A stretch of DNA of 37,344 bases. Origin: Casp-Chloro-G3 sp002816715 (GTDB lineage Bacteria; Chloroflexota; Dehalococcoidia; Lucifugimonadales; UBA3495). Where the stretch lies: contig JAQBUV010000015.1 of the NCBI GenBank assembly GCA_027623815.1, positions 1 to 37,344 of the forward strand, read 5' to 3'. This document shows positions 1 to 7,504 of this stretch, in pieces. The position numbers and the translations under genes are program-made. The stretch's first letter is position 1. Every line of letters begins with the position of its first letter. The notes below the pieces were generated by a model. It saw only the letters and a list, made by a program, of their open reading frames with translations, was not told the origin of the DNA and did no database searches.

Positions 1-253
1 CTCTGGCCTCCCTCTTCGGTACCTGGCGGGCCCGAGGACTCAATCCTCTCCTACAGTGCCATCAGTTGCTCACTTCCCCCCAAATCTGAGCACTTACCAT
101 GATGACAAGAGGGTAACTAGCTGTCCGATCGTAGTCATCCGGCCAGATGGACAGGTACCGCAAATGTTTATTCCTGTGCAGGCTAGAGTGCATCTTCTAA
201 TCCATCAGCGAATTTCGGACAGAGCCCCGGAAAGAGTCCGTAGGACAGAATCC
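1..253. other. Window edge with no recognised gene
   Basis: Nothing recognisable was found. A 78-codon open frame on the plus strand (56-292) has no good ribosome binding site, shows no recognisable motif and runs into the end of the cupin gene on the other strand, so it is not called. Confidence 0.5.
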
Positions 254-619
254 CTAGGAACCGGCTGGCAGCCAAGGCGCCCAACTTACTAGCGGTATGG
301 TAACGGATACGCGCGGCTTACCACCGACCGAGCGAGTAGTATGACCCTGCCCTTGCAGGTCTTCCACCAGCAGCACATCACCAGGCCCCAACCGGCTGGT
401 CCCACCGTCTCCGACACCTATTTCCATTGTGCCAGATAAAACAGCGATGTACTGACGACGCGGCGCGGTATGCCAGTCGCTGAAGTAGTCTGCCGGAAAT
501 CGCCGGAAGTTTACGCCAGGAGCAACCTCCATGCCGTTGTGCATTACCGTATCGCTGGGCAAATCAACTGCCTCAAAGTGGGATTGGCCATCCTCCCCGG
601 AGTAAAGACGTACAAACAT
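254..619 (-). CDS. Small cupin-domain protein
   Basis: A protein of about 121 residues with a single cupin fold. The segment DYFSDWHTAPRRQYIAVLSG followed by GDGGTSRLGPGDVLLVEDL and then GHTTRSVGG matches the two conserved cupin motifs. The usual first-motif H-x-H is reduced to one His before RRQYIAVLSG, so metal binding is uncertain. The open frame extends upstream to 691, but the ATG at 619 is preferred because GGGGAGGACAGGATA lies just before it. The gene stands alone. No substrate can be inferred; small stand-alone cupins include sugar isomerases, dioxygenase-like proteins and binding proteins. Confidence 0.75.
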   Translation of the reverse strand: MFVRLYSGEDGQSHFEAVDLPSDTVMHNGMEVAPGVNFRRFPADYFSDWHTAPRRQYIAVLSGTMEIGVGDGGTSRLGPGDVLLVEDLQGQGHTTRSVGGKPRVSVTIPLVSWAPWLPAGS

Positions 620-942
620 TATCCTGTCCTCCCCTAGCGCCAGATTGAAATAGTATAGCACCAAGAGCCTTTTGCCCAAGCCAACCCTCATTCTAATTCA
701 GAAAAGAACCGCGACAGTATCAGATAGCATTCCATTGGCGCCAATTTAACGCGCATTATGCACGTCCCTGCCTTTGACAACTGTGAGAAACTGATAGTAG
801 CGTGGCGTCAAATTATGAATGTTTAGTGACTTTTTATGAACTATATCTGTATGTGGCGCCTCTTTCCGGGATAAATACAACGGCATGATCGGATTTATCA
901 ACGGGTCTATACCCTCGAGATTTGCTGTTGGAGTTGGCAACA
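620..942. other. Intergenic region upstream of the cytochrome c gene
   Basis: A 323-bp divergent gap, AT-rich near its right end. It presumably holds the promoters of the cupin and cytochrome genes. The best -35-like hexamer is TTGACA at 774-779, but no well-spaced -10 follows, so no promoter is called. No repeat or structured RNA was recognised. Confidence 0.4.
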
Positions 943-3012
943 ATGTGGTCTGGTACTTTATCCATTTTAATATCAGCGGTCTCAATAATGTTTATGGTAG
1001 CTTGCAATAGTGGGACTATCCCTTCGATAACTCCCACGAGCACCGCCAATTTGGCGACAGGAACGACGCAGGCACCCACGCCGGCGGGGGCCCCACTGCC
1101 GACGATTTCGACAACTCGGAACCTCACGCCCGCAAGCGCCTCGAATCCCTCCGGAGCTGTGGGCGGCGTACGGGTCGATCAGTTCTATTTGTCCAACTGC
1201 GCGGTCTGTCACGGCAGCAACCAGGAAGGTGGAACCGCGCCTGCTCTTTCGCCTGAAATGCTCACCGAAGAAGACAACTTCTACGTGCAAACTATTCGGG
1301 ATGGCCGGCCAGGATCAACGATGCCTTCCTGGGAGTCGCGCGGTCTAAGCGAGGAAGAGATCCGCCTCCTGGTGGGGTACCTCAAATCAGGAACGGTCCC
1401 GCCAGTGATTCCCGACAGCCAAGGCGCTGAAGCGGTGGCCCGCCTGGGATTGATCGCCGAGACCCATCTCACAGTATCCGGCGTTGAGGCCGGTACATCC
1501 GTTCAATTGGATTGGCCGGTCAAAAATATTGGAGAAGAAACGGTGCGGTTGGTTCGGTTGAAAGGAGCCTCGCTTTCGCTGTTCCACCTGACCAAGTTTC
1601 CCATTCGTATCAACAGTGGCGAGACGATTCCCGTTCGATTTGTGGTGGTTCCCAACCCCGACACGCGAGCGGGGACGGCTACCGCGTCGGCCTTGGCCGT
1701 CTTCGAAAGGATCGATGGGACGGGCACAACCGAAGTCCGGTTAACGGTGGCTGTGGAGATAGTTGAGCCGCGCCGCCAGTTAGCGATGGTGGCCATTCCG
1801 GTCAATGGCCTCCCAGCGCGAATGACCGCATGGGGTGAGTTAGTGTTTGTAGCCTACATGGACGGGGGCATCGATGTATTCCGTTTTCAGGGGCCGGAGA
1901 CCCTCCTTCTGGTTGAACGCATCGAAAGCATCCTAGATACGCCGAATCACGGGCGGGATGGCGAGCCTTCCCCGGATACTCAAGGTCGTTGGATTGGGGG
2001 GATGACCGTTGGCGATGACGGTACTCTGTATGTGTTGCACTCGGATCCACGGCTCAACGAAGGAACGTACCTCACCACCGGTTTCTTGGCTGACCTTAAT
2101 TCGGGGATGCTTACGGCGCTCAGAGGAGGGCCTGGGGCGTACGATTCTGAGTCTAGCCGAATTGATCTGGTTAAGGGTCTTCCTCGAAACGTAACCAATC
2201 ACGCTCCATTGGGCTTGGCACTTCGTGACGGATGGTTGTACATCGCTGTTGGCGGGATGACCGACTCCGGAGTTCCCGACCCATCAAAGCCTGATCCGGA
2301 CACCGAGCTCAGCGGAGCGATTCTCCGGCTAAACCTGGAAAGTGCCCAGAGGATGGCACCCATCACGCTGGCGAAGGCGGGCTTAGATTTTGCTGGCCGG
2401 GAAATGCTCCAGAAAGATGTCCTGGAATTATGGGCCACCGGTATGAGAAATGGATTCGGCCTCACGGTGCACCAGGGCGACATTTTCCTGACAGATCAAG
2501 GGTCAGACGGAGGTTCCGCCCCTCACCCTCTAGGAGAGCAAGGGCCGTCCGGCATCTCGTCCAATCTGACTCCGGATCACCTGCACCGAGTAATGGAAGG
2601 GGATTTTCTCGGCCAGCCGAACCAGGCCCGGGGGGAAACCATTCTCAACGACGGCAGCGAGTATGCGACGCCCATTGGAAACCCACAATACTCTCCTCCC
2701 CTTCACATCTTTGGCATCCACAATTCAGCAACCGGAATCGTCACCTATTCTGGAGAGGCGTTTCCCGATCTGGAGGGGATGCTGCTGGTTGGCAAGTTCA
2801 GCGGCGGGCTAGGACTACAGGCGCTTCGCGTCGAGGGTGACGGGGTTACCGATGTCATTTCAGTGGCCAGCCCCCCATCAGTCCGCAATATCACCGACGT
2901 CGCAATTGGCCCCAACGGAGAGATACTGCTTGCGGAATTTTGGGAGCGCAGAATCCTGATATCTCGACGATACGCAAATGCAGCTACTGCCGTGACCAGC
3001 GGCGTACCATAA
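943..3012 (+). CDS. Lipoprotein cytochrome c fused to a sugar/sorbosone dehydrogenase-like beta-propeller
   Basis: A 689-residue exported protein. The signal peptide ends in the lipobox MVAC with the modified Cys at residue 21, followed by a Thr/Pro/Ala-rich linker. A class I cytochrome c domain covers about residues 75-155, with haem motif CAVCH at 86-90 and a likely axial Met in STMPSW. A beta-sandwich of about 110 residues follows. From about residue 285 to the end there is a propeller with GMTVGDDGTLYVLHSD, ATGMRNGFGL and TDVAIGPNGEILLAEF, typical of PQQ-type glucose/sorbosone dehydrogenases. The ATG at 943 is preferred over TTG at 922 because GGAG lies 9 nt upstream. Likely role (inference): membrane-anchored periplasmic oxidation of a sugar or alcohol with electron transfer to the haem. 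Cofactor and substrate cannot be read from the sequence. Confidence 0.8.
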   Translation: MWSGTLSILISAVSIMFMVACNSGTIPSITPTSTANLATGTTQAPTPAGAPLPTISTTRNLTPASASNPSGAVGGVRVDQFYLSNCAVCHGSNQEGGTAPALSPEMLTEEDNFYVQTIRDGRPGSTMPSWESRGLSEEEIRLLVGYLKSGTVPPVIPDSQGAEAVARLGLIAETHLTVSGVEAGTSVQLDWPVKNIGEETVRLVRLKGASLSLFHLTKFPIRINSGETIPVRFVVVPNPDTRAGTATASALAVFERIDGTGTTEVRLTVAVEIVEPRRQLAMVAIPVNGLPARMTAWGELVFVAYMDGGIDVFRFQGPETLLLVERIESILDTPNHGRDGEPSPDTQGRWIGGMTVGDDGTLYVLHSDPRLNEGTYLTTGFLADLNSGMLTALRGGPGAYDSESSRIDLVKGLPRNVTNHAPLGLALRDGWLYIAVGGMTDSGVPDPSKPDPDTELSGAILRLNLESAQRMAPITLAKAGLDFAGREMLQKDVLELWATGMRNGFGLTVHQGDIFLTDQGSDGGSAPHPLGEQGPSGISSNLTPDHLHRVMEGDFLGQPNQARGETILNDGSEYATPIGNPQYSPPLHIFGIHNSATGIVTYSGEAFPDLEGMLLVGKFSGGLGLQALRVEGDGVTDVISVASPPSVRNITDVAIGPNGEILLAEFWERRILISRRYANAATAVTSGVP

Positions 3013-3065
3013 CGTTCATTTGACGTCGGGCTGTATCCTCCAAAGAATTGGAACACTAGGAAGCA

Positions 3066-3845
3066 TTGCTGGATACCAAATTAGATCACGTTCTTTTATT
3101 TCAAAAAATTGGAGAGATAGACTATTCAAAAGTCCGCGACCAGCTTGACGACGGCAGGGCGGTGATTCTGAATTTAGAATTTGAAGATTCTTTCGCAAAT
3201 CTGGCAGCCATCCCAGAGGGCCATTACGATGAGGAGCTTGACTCGCTCGCCAGAGCAATTGAGGCCGACAACCGGGAGATCTGGTTGCGGCCGCTGCACG
3301 AGTTCAATGGAAACTGGTACAACTGGGGGGTGCTATACCCAGGAAATAACAAGTCTGATTTTGCTCCCGCGTGGCGCTATCTGGTAACTTTCTTCATGAA
3401 CCGAGATGTTCCAGTAAAATTCCAATTGAACTACAATCGCTTTAATGGGGAAAATGACACGACGCCGTTTAGCGAGGTGTATCCTGGGGATGAATATGTG
3501 GACATGGTGGTAATCACGACTTACAACCGGGCATATACTGACGAATGGCACCAATATTGGCGTACGTTTTCTGAGGAGTTCCAAGACGCCTATGATCAGG
3601 TAACCAGTCTAACCAATAAGCCGATCGGTGTGGCCGAGATGAGTTCTACCTCAAACGGTGGCAATAAACCCGAGTGGATAGAGGAAGCCTTCAGATCGCT
3701 CGATGATGATTTCCCCCAGGTGGAGCAAGTCACCTGGTTTTTCTATAATCGGCCAGTTGGTGATTTGACCTGGGACTGGGACCTGAATACTGACGAAGAG
3801 ATTGAGGCGTTTAAGCACGGTCTTTCGCTTATTGAAGTTCGCTAG
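3066..3845 (+). CDS. GH26-like glycoside hydrolase, short at the N-terminus
   Basis: 259 residues. The segment EIWLRPLHEFNGNWYNWG carries the GH26 (beta-mannanase family) acid/base signature with Glu79, and PIGVAEMSST carries the likely nucleophile Glu191. A late WFFYNRPVGDLTWDWD segment fits the last strands of the (beta/alpha)8 barrel. There is no signal peptide. The frame is bounded by a TAG at 3057, so only the TTG at 3066 (AGGAAG just upstream) or later codons can start it. The first barrel strand of the family and any secretion signal appear to be missing. It is either a 5'-truncated gene or a cytoplasmic form. It follows the cytochrome/propeller gene by 53 bp, which suggests shared carbohydrate metabolism (inference). 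Confidence 0.7.
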   Translation: MLDTKLDHVLLFQKIGEIDYSKVRDQLDDGRAVILNLEFEDSFANLAAIPEGHYDEELDSLARAIEADNREIWLRPLHEFNGNWYNWGVLYPGNNKSDFAPAWRYLVTFFMNRDVPVKFQLNYNRFNGENDTTPFSEVYPGDEYVDMVVITTYNRAYTDEWHQYWRTFSEEFQDAYDQVTSLTNKPIGVAEMSSTSNGGNKPEWIEEAFRSLDDDFPQVEQVTWFFYNRPVGDLTWDWDLNTDEEIEAFKHGLSLIEVR

Positions 3846-3913
3846 ATAAAAGCCCCAATATTATCGGCCTAGAATCGCCGATAAACCCGCCCAGGTAGGG
3901 GCGCACGGCCAGC

Positions 3914-4086
3914 CAGGGCAATCGCCTCTCCTTGAAGGCAGACAATCCGCTAGCAACTCCTGTAATGTCCGAGCCGTAATGGCCAAATTCGTCATTCCGG
4001 CGAAAGCCGGAATCCAGAGAATGAAACTGGACACCGGCCTTCGCCGGTGTGACGCGGGCCCCTCGGGGTAAGATGCGATTGCCCTG
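3914..4086. mobile_element. MITE-like element copy 1 with 10-bp target duplication
   Basis: A 173-bp non-coding unit. The left end CAGGGCAATCGCCTCT (from 3914) and the right end, read inward as CAGGGCAATCGCATCT (to 4086), are inverted repeats matching at 15 of 16 positions. It is bounded outside by perfect direct repeats CACGGCCAGC at 3904-3913 and 4087-4096. A second element with the same ends and another 10-bp duplication sits at 6360-6494. No transposase is encoded, so it would be moved in trans. Its interior carries two palindromic segments (3991-4017 and 4031-4052). Confidence 0.85.
3991..4052. repeat. REP-like double palindrome (ATTCCGG...CCGGAAT type)
   Basis: Two adjacent hairpins lie inside MITE copy 1: ATTCCGGCGAAAGCCGGAAT near 3994-4013 and ACACCGGCCTTCGCCGGTGT at 4031-4050. 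The first is a sequence type that I recall as dispersed through many bacterial genomes. On the minus strand it produces spurious open frames. Confidence 0.65.
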
Positions 4087-4149
4087 CACGGCCAGCGCCG
4101 AGACCGGGTTCGTGAAGTGCACCAACAGCTCAAGCTGGCGGTGGCGAAT

Positions 4150-4182
4150 CCGCTATTGGCGAGCGTGTCGAACCATGAGCGG
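4150..4182 (+). repeat. Diverged copy of the dispersed GTCGAACC repeat
   Basis: This segment matches the arm CCGCTCGTGGTGAGCCTGTC(GAACC) at about 29 of 33 positions, including GTGTCGAACCATGAGCGG at its right end. Other copies are at 12753-12785 and, as an inverted pair, at 33331-33395. It lies between the GH26 and cyclase genes. The gap 3846-4260 otherwise holds only MITE copy 1. Confidence 0.6.
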
Positions 4183-4260
4183 GGATTGGGGGTGTTTCCC
4201 TCAATTTGAACAGCCCCTGAGTGTGCACCACGCCCCAACGCAAAATCGCCGTAATGCCGA

Positions 4261-5208
4261 CTAAAAAATTGCGATTGGGTTCACTGGAGAACCGGTAACA
4301 TTCCGCAACTTCAGTGGCCCCATCGCTAGCATAAACTCGTAACGGTTTCGCTCCCGACACGCTTCAGACAGTTGCTCCAAATTGGCGTTGTCAATCAGCC
4401 ACATTCCCAACGTAACCAGAGAAACAGTGTGCAATGGTGCAGTGATCGTTGCATAGTGGCTGGGGCGAATATCGTTGGAAGTGTCGGTGCCCAGCATCGC
4501 CACACCGCGCTCTTTGAACCAGGGCGTGCAAGCAACCTGACAGGCGGTTGCCGGTTCGGTGCGAGGTTGCGGCCCGCCCTCCAAACGCATTCGGTAATTG
4601 CCGGTGCGCACGAAAAGCACGTCGCCCTCCTGAACTTTGACGCCCTGCAACTCTTCGGCGGCGGCCAGGTCTTCAGGCATCACCGGGTCATTGGGCGCCA
4701 TCCAATCCGCGCCACGGACTTGGGTAATGTCTAGCAGCACACCCCGCGTGACGATGCCATCCGAGGCCACCTCAATGGAATGACTCTGCGCCCCTTCCTT
4801 GGAGGTAATCAGGTTGGCGGGACGGCCATTGTAGAGCTTGGCTTGCCAGGAATAGTGGGATAGGGCATCAATGTGGGTTATGGTCTGACCATGAAAAACC
4901 ATGCCAATGAACTCGGATGCACCCCGGCGTATCAACTTACGCTCCGGCGGGTCGGTATCACGACCCTCACCGCTGTCGACCATATACCGCTGCACCTGAT
5001 AAGTAACTTCCGGTGTCATTTCGGTGGTGATCGGGCGGGCGCAACTTACGGTAACGCCGTCCTGCACCAGCGCGGCGGCTTGCTTTCGCTTCTCTGGGGT
5101 GATCAGGTTCAGACAACCCTTCTGGTCGTCGTTACCCCAGCGACCCCAATTACTCAAGGAGGTCATCCATTCCAAGACTTGGGCTTCTGAGGGAATTTCT
5201 GTGGGCAT
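4261..5208 (-). CDS. Cyclase-family metal-dependent hydrolase (kynurenine formamidase-like)
   Basis: 315 residues. The motif HGQTITHIDALSH is the metal-binding HxxxTHxDxxxH signature of the cyclase family (kynurenine formamidase and isatin hydrolase relatives), and DVLFVRTGNYRMRLEG and GVAMLGTDTSNDIRPS fit the rest of the fold. The N-terminal NWGRWGNDDQKGCLNLITP segment is typical of the longer (about 310-residue) members. The start at 5208 has AAGGAGG upstream. The protein lacks a signal peptide and is probably cytoplasmic. It is monocistronic, convergent with the GH26 gene and followed on the same strand by nothing obviously related. The family hydrolyses amide or cyclic bonds; the actual substrate is unknown. 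Confidence 0.85.
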   Translation of the reverse strand: MPTEIPSEAQVLEWMTSLSNWGRWGNDDQKGCLNLITPEKRKQAAALVQDGVTVSCARPITTEMTPEVTYQVQRYMVDSGEGRDTDPPERKLIRRGASEFIGMVFHGQTITHIDALSHYSWQAKLYNGRPANLITSKEGAQSHSIEVASDGIVTRGVLLDITQVRGADWMAPNDPVMPEDLAAAEELQGVKVQEGDVLFVRTGNYRMRLEGGPQPRTEPATACQVACTPWFKERGVAMLGTDTSNDIRPSHYATITAPLHTVSLVTLGMWLIDNANLEQLSEACRERNRYEFMLAMGPLKLRNVTGSPVNPIAIF

Positions 5209-5330
5209 AATTAGCCTCCTTCAATATGGTCAAGATGGTCAAGCAGCTTTGAAGCAGGCCAATTCTACACCGGTGGGTGATTTTTACCAATACGCTGTGG
5301 AGCAGAACAATTAAAAGCCCGTCCCTACCT

Positions 5331-6296
5331 TCACGCATCAATTTCAGGCTGTGCCCCAGTGTGTGAACCAGTGAATAAAGGGTATCCCCGCAAGAACTCC
5401 GCGGCGGATGCGCTTCGGCGACCTTCCAATTGAACGGTCTTTAAACCCAACCAGCCATCCCCGGTCACGATAGCCACTGGAGTATCGGCGTTTTCCAACG
5501 CGACCACCAATCCTGGTTCACCAGGGATACTGGCGTCGGCAGGCAATGCCACCACATCCAACAGCTTCAGCACCTGCCCTTGCCAATGGGTGAAGAGACC
5601 CGGCCAGGGCGTATAGGCCCGCCGCAGACGCTCCAGCTTCTGAGCCGACAACTGCCAGTCCGCCTCACCATCAGTCCGTTCCAGCTTGCGCGTTACGGTA
5701 GCCTGGGCATTGTCCTGAGGCTGGGCCGTCAGTTGGCCGGTTACCCAGGGATCTAGCTTTTCGACCAGTAGTGCCGCACCTAAGGCAAACAGGGTTGAGG
5801 TCAACGATTCGGCGGTATCGCCAGTGGCGATGGGATACTCTTGCTGAGCGATGATCGGGCCGGTATCCATCCCTTCGTCCAAGAGCATCAAGGTTACGCC
5901 GGTGACGGCCTCCCCTTCTTTAATGGCAGTGACCACCGGTGATGGCCCCCGGTACCTGGGCAGCAGCGACGGATGCAGATTCAGACAGCCGTGGGGTGGC
6001 ATTTCCAGCACGGCAGACGGTAGCAACCGACCGTAGGCGGCGACCACGATTACGTCTGGTCTCAGGGCCGCTAGTTGTTCCTGAGCCTGGGCCGAACGCA
6101 AGGTGGTTGGCTGGTAAACACTCAGGTCATGCTCCACCGCATACGCCTTCACCGGCGTCATTTCTTGAGCGCGTCCCCTTCCCCGGGGCCGGTCGGGTGA
6201 GGTATAGACGCCAACCACCTGGCAGTCTTCCAGTTCGGTCAGGGCAACCAGCACCGGAATGACCAAACCAGGTGTGCCCATGAAAACCAGACGCAT
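5331..6296 (-). CDS. fmt: Methionyl-tRNA formyltransferase
   Basis: 321 residues, close to the usual 310-320. The formyltransferase domain shows MRLVFMGTPGLVIPVL at the N-terminus, VVVAAYGRLLP, the catalytic-loop segment LHPSLLPRYRGPSPV (His in LHPSLLPRYRG), and GVTLMLLDEGMDTGPII. The C-terminal RNA-binding domain follows ARRAYTPWPGLFTHWQG-type sequence near residue 230. It formylates Met-tRNAi with 10-formyl-THF for translation initiation. The ATG at 6296 has GGAG about 8 nt upstream. Peptide deformylase (def), a common neighbour, is not in the window. The upstream region is occupied by MITE copy 2, whose right end is only 64 bp from the start codon. Confidence 0.95.
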   Translation of the reverse strand: MRLVFMGTPGLVIPVLVALTELEDCQVVGVYTSPDRPRGRGRAQEMTPVKAYAVEHDLSVYQPTTLRSAQAQEQLAALRPDVIVVAAYGRLLPSAVLEMPPHGCLNLHPSLLPRYRGPSPVVTAIKEGEAVTGVTLMLLDEGMDTGPIIAQQEYPIATGDTAESLTSTLFALGAALLVEKLDPWVTGQLTAQPQDNAQATVTRKLERTDGEADWQLSAQKLERLRRAYTPWPGLFTHWQGQVLKLLDVVALPADASIPGEPGLVVALENADTPVAIVTGDGWLGLKTVQLEGRRSASAAEFLRGYPLFTGSHTGAQPEIDA

Positions 6297-6359
6297 ACAA
6301 ACTCCAATGGAGTGGGATTTGGGCAGCTGAGCAACTAATGAAAGGCTAAGGATATGTCA

Positions 6360-6494
6360 CAGGGCAATCGCATGTAAAGTTAATTCGTAACTTTTCACCA
6401 TCAAATTTGCCTAATAACGCCTATCGCCTATTCTAGTTCTGGTCAATTTGTAGACCAATGATGAACGTCATCCGGCTGAGATGCGATTGCCCTG
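6360..6494. mobile_element. MITE-like element copy 2 with 10-bp target duplication
   Basis: A 135-bp AT-rich non-coding element. Its ends are the perfect inverted repeat CAGGGCAATCGCAT (6360-6373) and ATGCGATTGCCCTG (6481-6494). Perfect 10-bp direct repeats GGATATGTCA flank it at 6350-6359 and 6495-6504. The interior differs from copy 1 except for the terminal ~16-19 bp, as expected for internally deleted derivatives of one transposon. It sits between the fmt start and the -35 box at 6514. Confidence 0.9.
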
Positions 6495-6513
6495 GGATAT
6501 GTCAATTTTGATC

Positions 6514-6543
6514 TTGACATCATAAAGCGCCCATTGTTAGAAT
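6514..6543 (+). promoter_or_regulatory. Sigma70-type promoter of the 6550-6783 unit
   Basis: TTGACA at 6514-6519 and TAGAAT at 6538-6543 with an 18-nt spacer. It lies 10 nt beyond the right target duplication of MITE copy 2. The predicted start of transcription is near 6550. Confidence 0.75.
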
Positions 6544-6588
6544 ATCTTAACCGCTGGGCGGGAATTTGATAATAGGAGGTGAATGAGT

Positions 6589-6660
6589 ATGAAGCATCAT
6601 TTAACAAACAGGGGCGATGGTAGGCATCTGTCTGGACACGACGGGGTGACCAGCTCCTAA
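6589..6660 (+). CDS. 23-codon small ORF or leader peptide, function unknown
   Basis: The frame begins MKHHLTNRGDGRHLSGHD and ends at TAA 6658-6660. It has a textbook ribosome binding site AGGAGGT at 6574-6580, 8 nt from ATG 6589, and lies about 40 nt after a good promoter. An in-frame ATG at 6583 is too close to the binding site. Four of 23 residues are His, but there is no run of one amino acid as in classical attenuators. The 5' arm of a 19-bp stem (6609-6627) lies inside the ORF, so translation would disrupt that hairpin. It may be a leader peptide, a small protein, or a chance ORF in a structured RNA. No homologue is recognised. Confidence 0.45.
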   Translation: MKHHLTNRGDGRHLSGHDGVTSS

Positions 6661-6726
6661 CAGGTTTTACTTGTAAAGATGAGAACCCGTCCGTCGGGCC
6701 CAGGCCAATGTCTACCATCGCCCCTG
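6609..6726 (+). ncRNA. 118-nt highly structured RNA candidate
   Basis: Arms 6609-6627 and 6708-6726 (CAGGGGCGATGGTAG... and ...CTACCATCGCCCCTG) form 19 consecutive pairs with one G-U. Inner helices GTCTGG/CCAGGC and ACGGG/CCCGT extend the rod toward a loop near TTTACTTGTAAA. A promoter lies upstream and a terminator downstream, giving a transcript of about 235 nt. The overall shape recalls SRP or 6S RNA, but the conserved SRP GGAAGnAGCA loop is absent and no 6S signature was found. The class is unassigned. Confidence 0.5.
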
Positions 6727-6756
6727 AGATTCCAGGTTTCTTACAGGGTGGTGTCT

Positions 6757-6783
6757 AAAAGGCCGGGCCCGATCCTTTTGTTT
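6757..6783 (+). terminator. Rho-independent terminator candidate
   Basis: AAAAGG (6757-6762) pairs with CCTTTT around an 11-nt GC-rich loop, followed by TTTTGTTT. It closes the small transcription unit before the separate rpsP promoter. The remaining 6784-6921 stretch shows no gene. Confidence 0.55.
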
Positions 6784-6921
6784 CTAGTACCCAGCATTTT
6801 CACCTGGCCTTAGCTACGTAGCAATTTGCTCCGAGCCGACTGGGGGTTTGATCCTTGGGACTGCTGCCAAAGGTATCTATGCTCAGCATTTCCATAAGGC
6901 AACGCGGCAGCACTCAAAACA

Positions 6922-6950
6922 TTGACATCACATTGCCTTCCACTTAAAAT
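6922..6950 (+). promoter_or_regulatory. Promoter of the rpsP-khpA-rimM operon
   Basis: TTGACA at 6922-6927, a 17-nt spacer and TAAAAT at 6945-6950, close to consensus, 45 nt upstream of the rpsP start codon. Confidence 0.8.
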
Positions 6951-6994
6951 CGCTCTTAAATACAATAGTAACTTAACCTAATCCCGGAGAGTGC

Positions 6995-7252
6995 ATGCTA
7001 AGAATTCGACTAAAGAGAGTCGGCAAAAAAGGGCATCCGTCCTATCGTATCGTGGTGGCTGATTCTAGAGCACCCCGGGACGGTGCATACGTGGAATGGA
7101 TCGGCAATTACGATCCAATGATGGATCCCCCGGCAATCACATACAAAGAAGACCGGGCCATCGCCTGGTTGAAAAACGGTGCACAGCCCTCCGATGCGGT
7201 ACGGCGTATTCTGGTTCGTGACGGGGTGTTTGATAGGGTTAACCCTGAATGA
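6995..7252 (+). CDS. rpsP: 30S ribosomal protein S16
   Basis: 85 residues, the normal length for S16. MLRIRLKRVGKKGHPSYRIV and the following ADSRAPRDG and IGNYDP segments are the family signature. It is a structural protein of the 30S subunit, needed for assembly. ATG 6995 is preceded by GGAGA. The stop codon overlaps the start of khpA (ATGA at 7249-7252), which indicates translational coupling, and a near-consensus promoter lies upstream at 6922-6950. The rpsP-khpA-rimM order is widespread in bacteria; trmD and rplS, which often follow, are not here. Confidence 0.97.
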   Translation: MLRIRLKRVGKKGHPSYRIVVADSRAPRDGAYVEWIGNYDPMMDPPAITYKEDRAIAWLKNGAQPSDAVRRILVRDGVFDRVNPE

Positions 7253-7476
7253 AAGAGTTGATCGAGTACATGGCCAGATCCCTTGCCAGTGAGCCCGATG
7301 CGGTTCGGGTGACCGAGTCGGTGGAAGCAGGTCAGGTGATCTTGCGGCTTGAGGTCGCCCCGGAAGACAAGGGCAAGGTCATTGGTCGCCAAGGGCGGGT
7401 CGCCCAAGCTATGCGAGTATTGCTTCGGGTCGCCGCGGTTAAAGAGGGAACCCGCGCAATGCTGGAAATAGTTTAG
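7249..7476 (+). CDS. khpA: KH-domain RNA-binding protein KhpA
   Basis: 75 residues consisting of one KH domain, with the motif GKVIGRQGRVAQAMRVLL (the GxxG loop is GRQG). This is the usual length for KhpA/YlqC. It overlaps the rpsP stop by 4 nt and precedes rimM by 28 bp, the conserved order of this operon. In Gram-positive bacteria KhpA pairs with KhpB (Jag) and binds many RNAs; here the role is inferred from family and position. Confidence 0.93.
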   Translation: MKELIEYMARSLASEPDAVRVTESVEAGQVILRLEVAPEDKGKVIGRQGRVAQAMRVLLRVAAVKEGTRAMLEIV

Positions 7477-7504
7477 ACGACCGCTGGGCCAATCTTTCAA
7501 GATT

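Noticed and set aside
56..292. 78-codon plus-strand ORF
   Set aside because: No ribosome binding site, no recognisable motif, and it overlaps the end of the cupin gene.
6609..6726. SRP (4.5S) RNA
   Set aside because: Length and rod shape fit, but neither strand contains the conserved GGAAGnAGCA loop and symmetric bulge of domain IV.
6735..6760. T-box antiterminator (AGGGTGGT)
   Set aside because: Only the short AGGGTGGT is present; no Stem I features and no aminoacyl-tRNA synthetase or amino-acid gene directly downstream.
6609..6990. tmRNA
   Set aside because: A CGACGGGGTGAC segment resembles a tmRNA 5' end, but there is no tag ORF and no TTCGA-containing 3' acceptor domain downstream.
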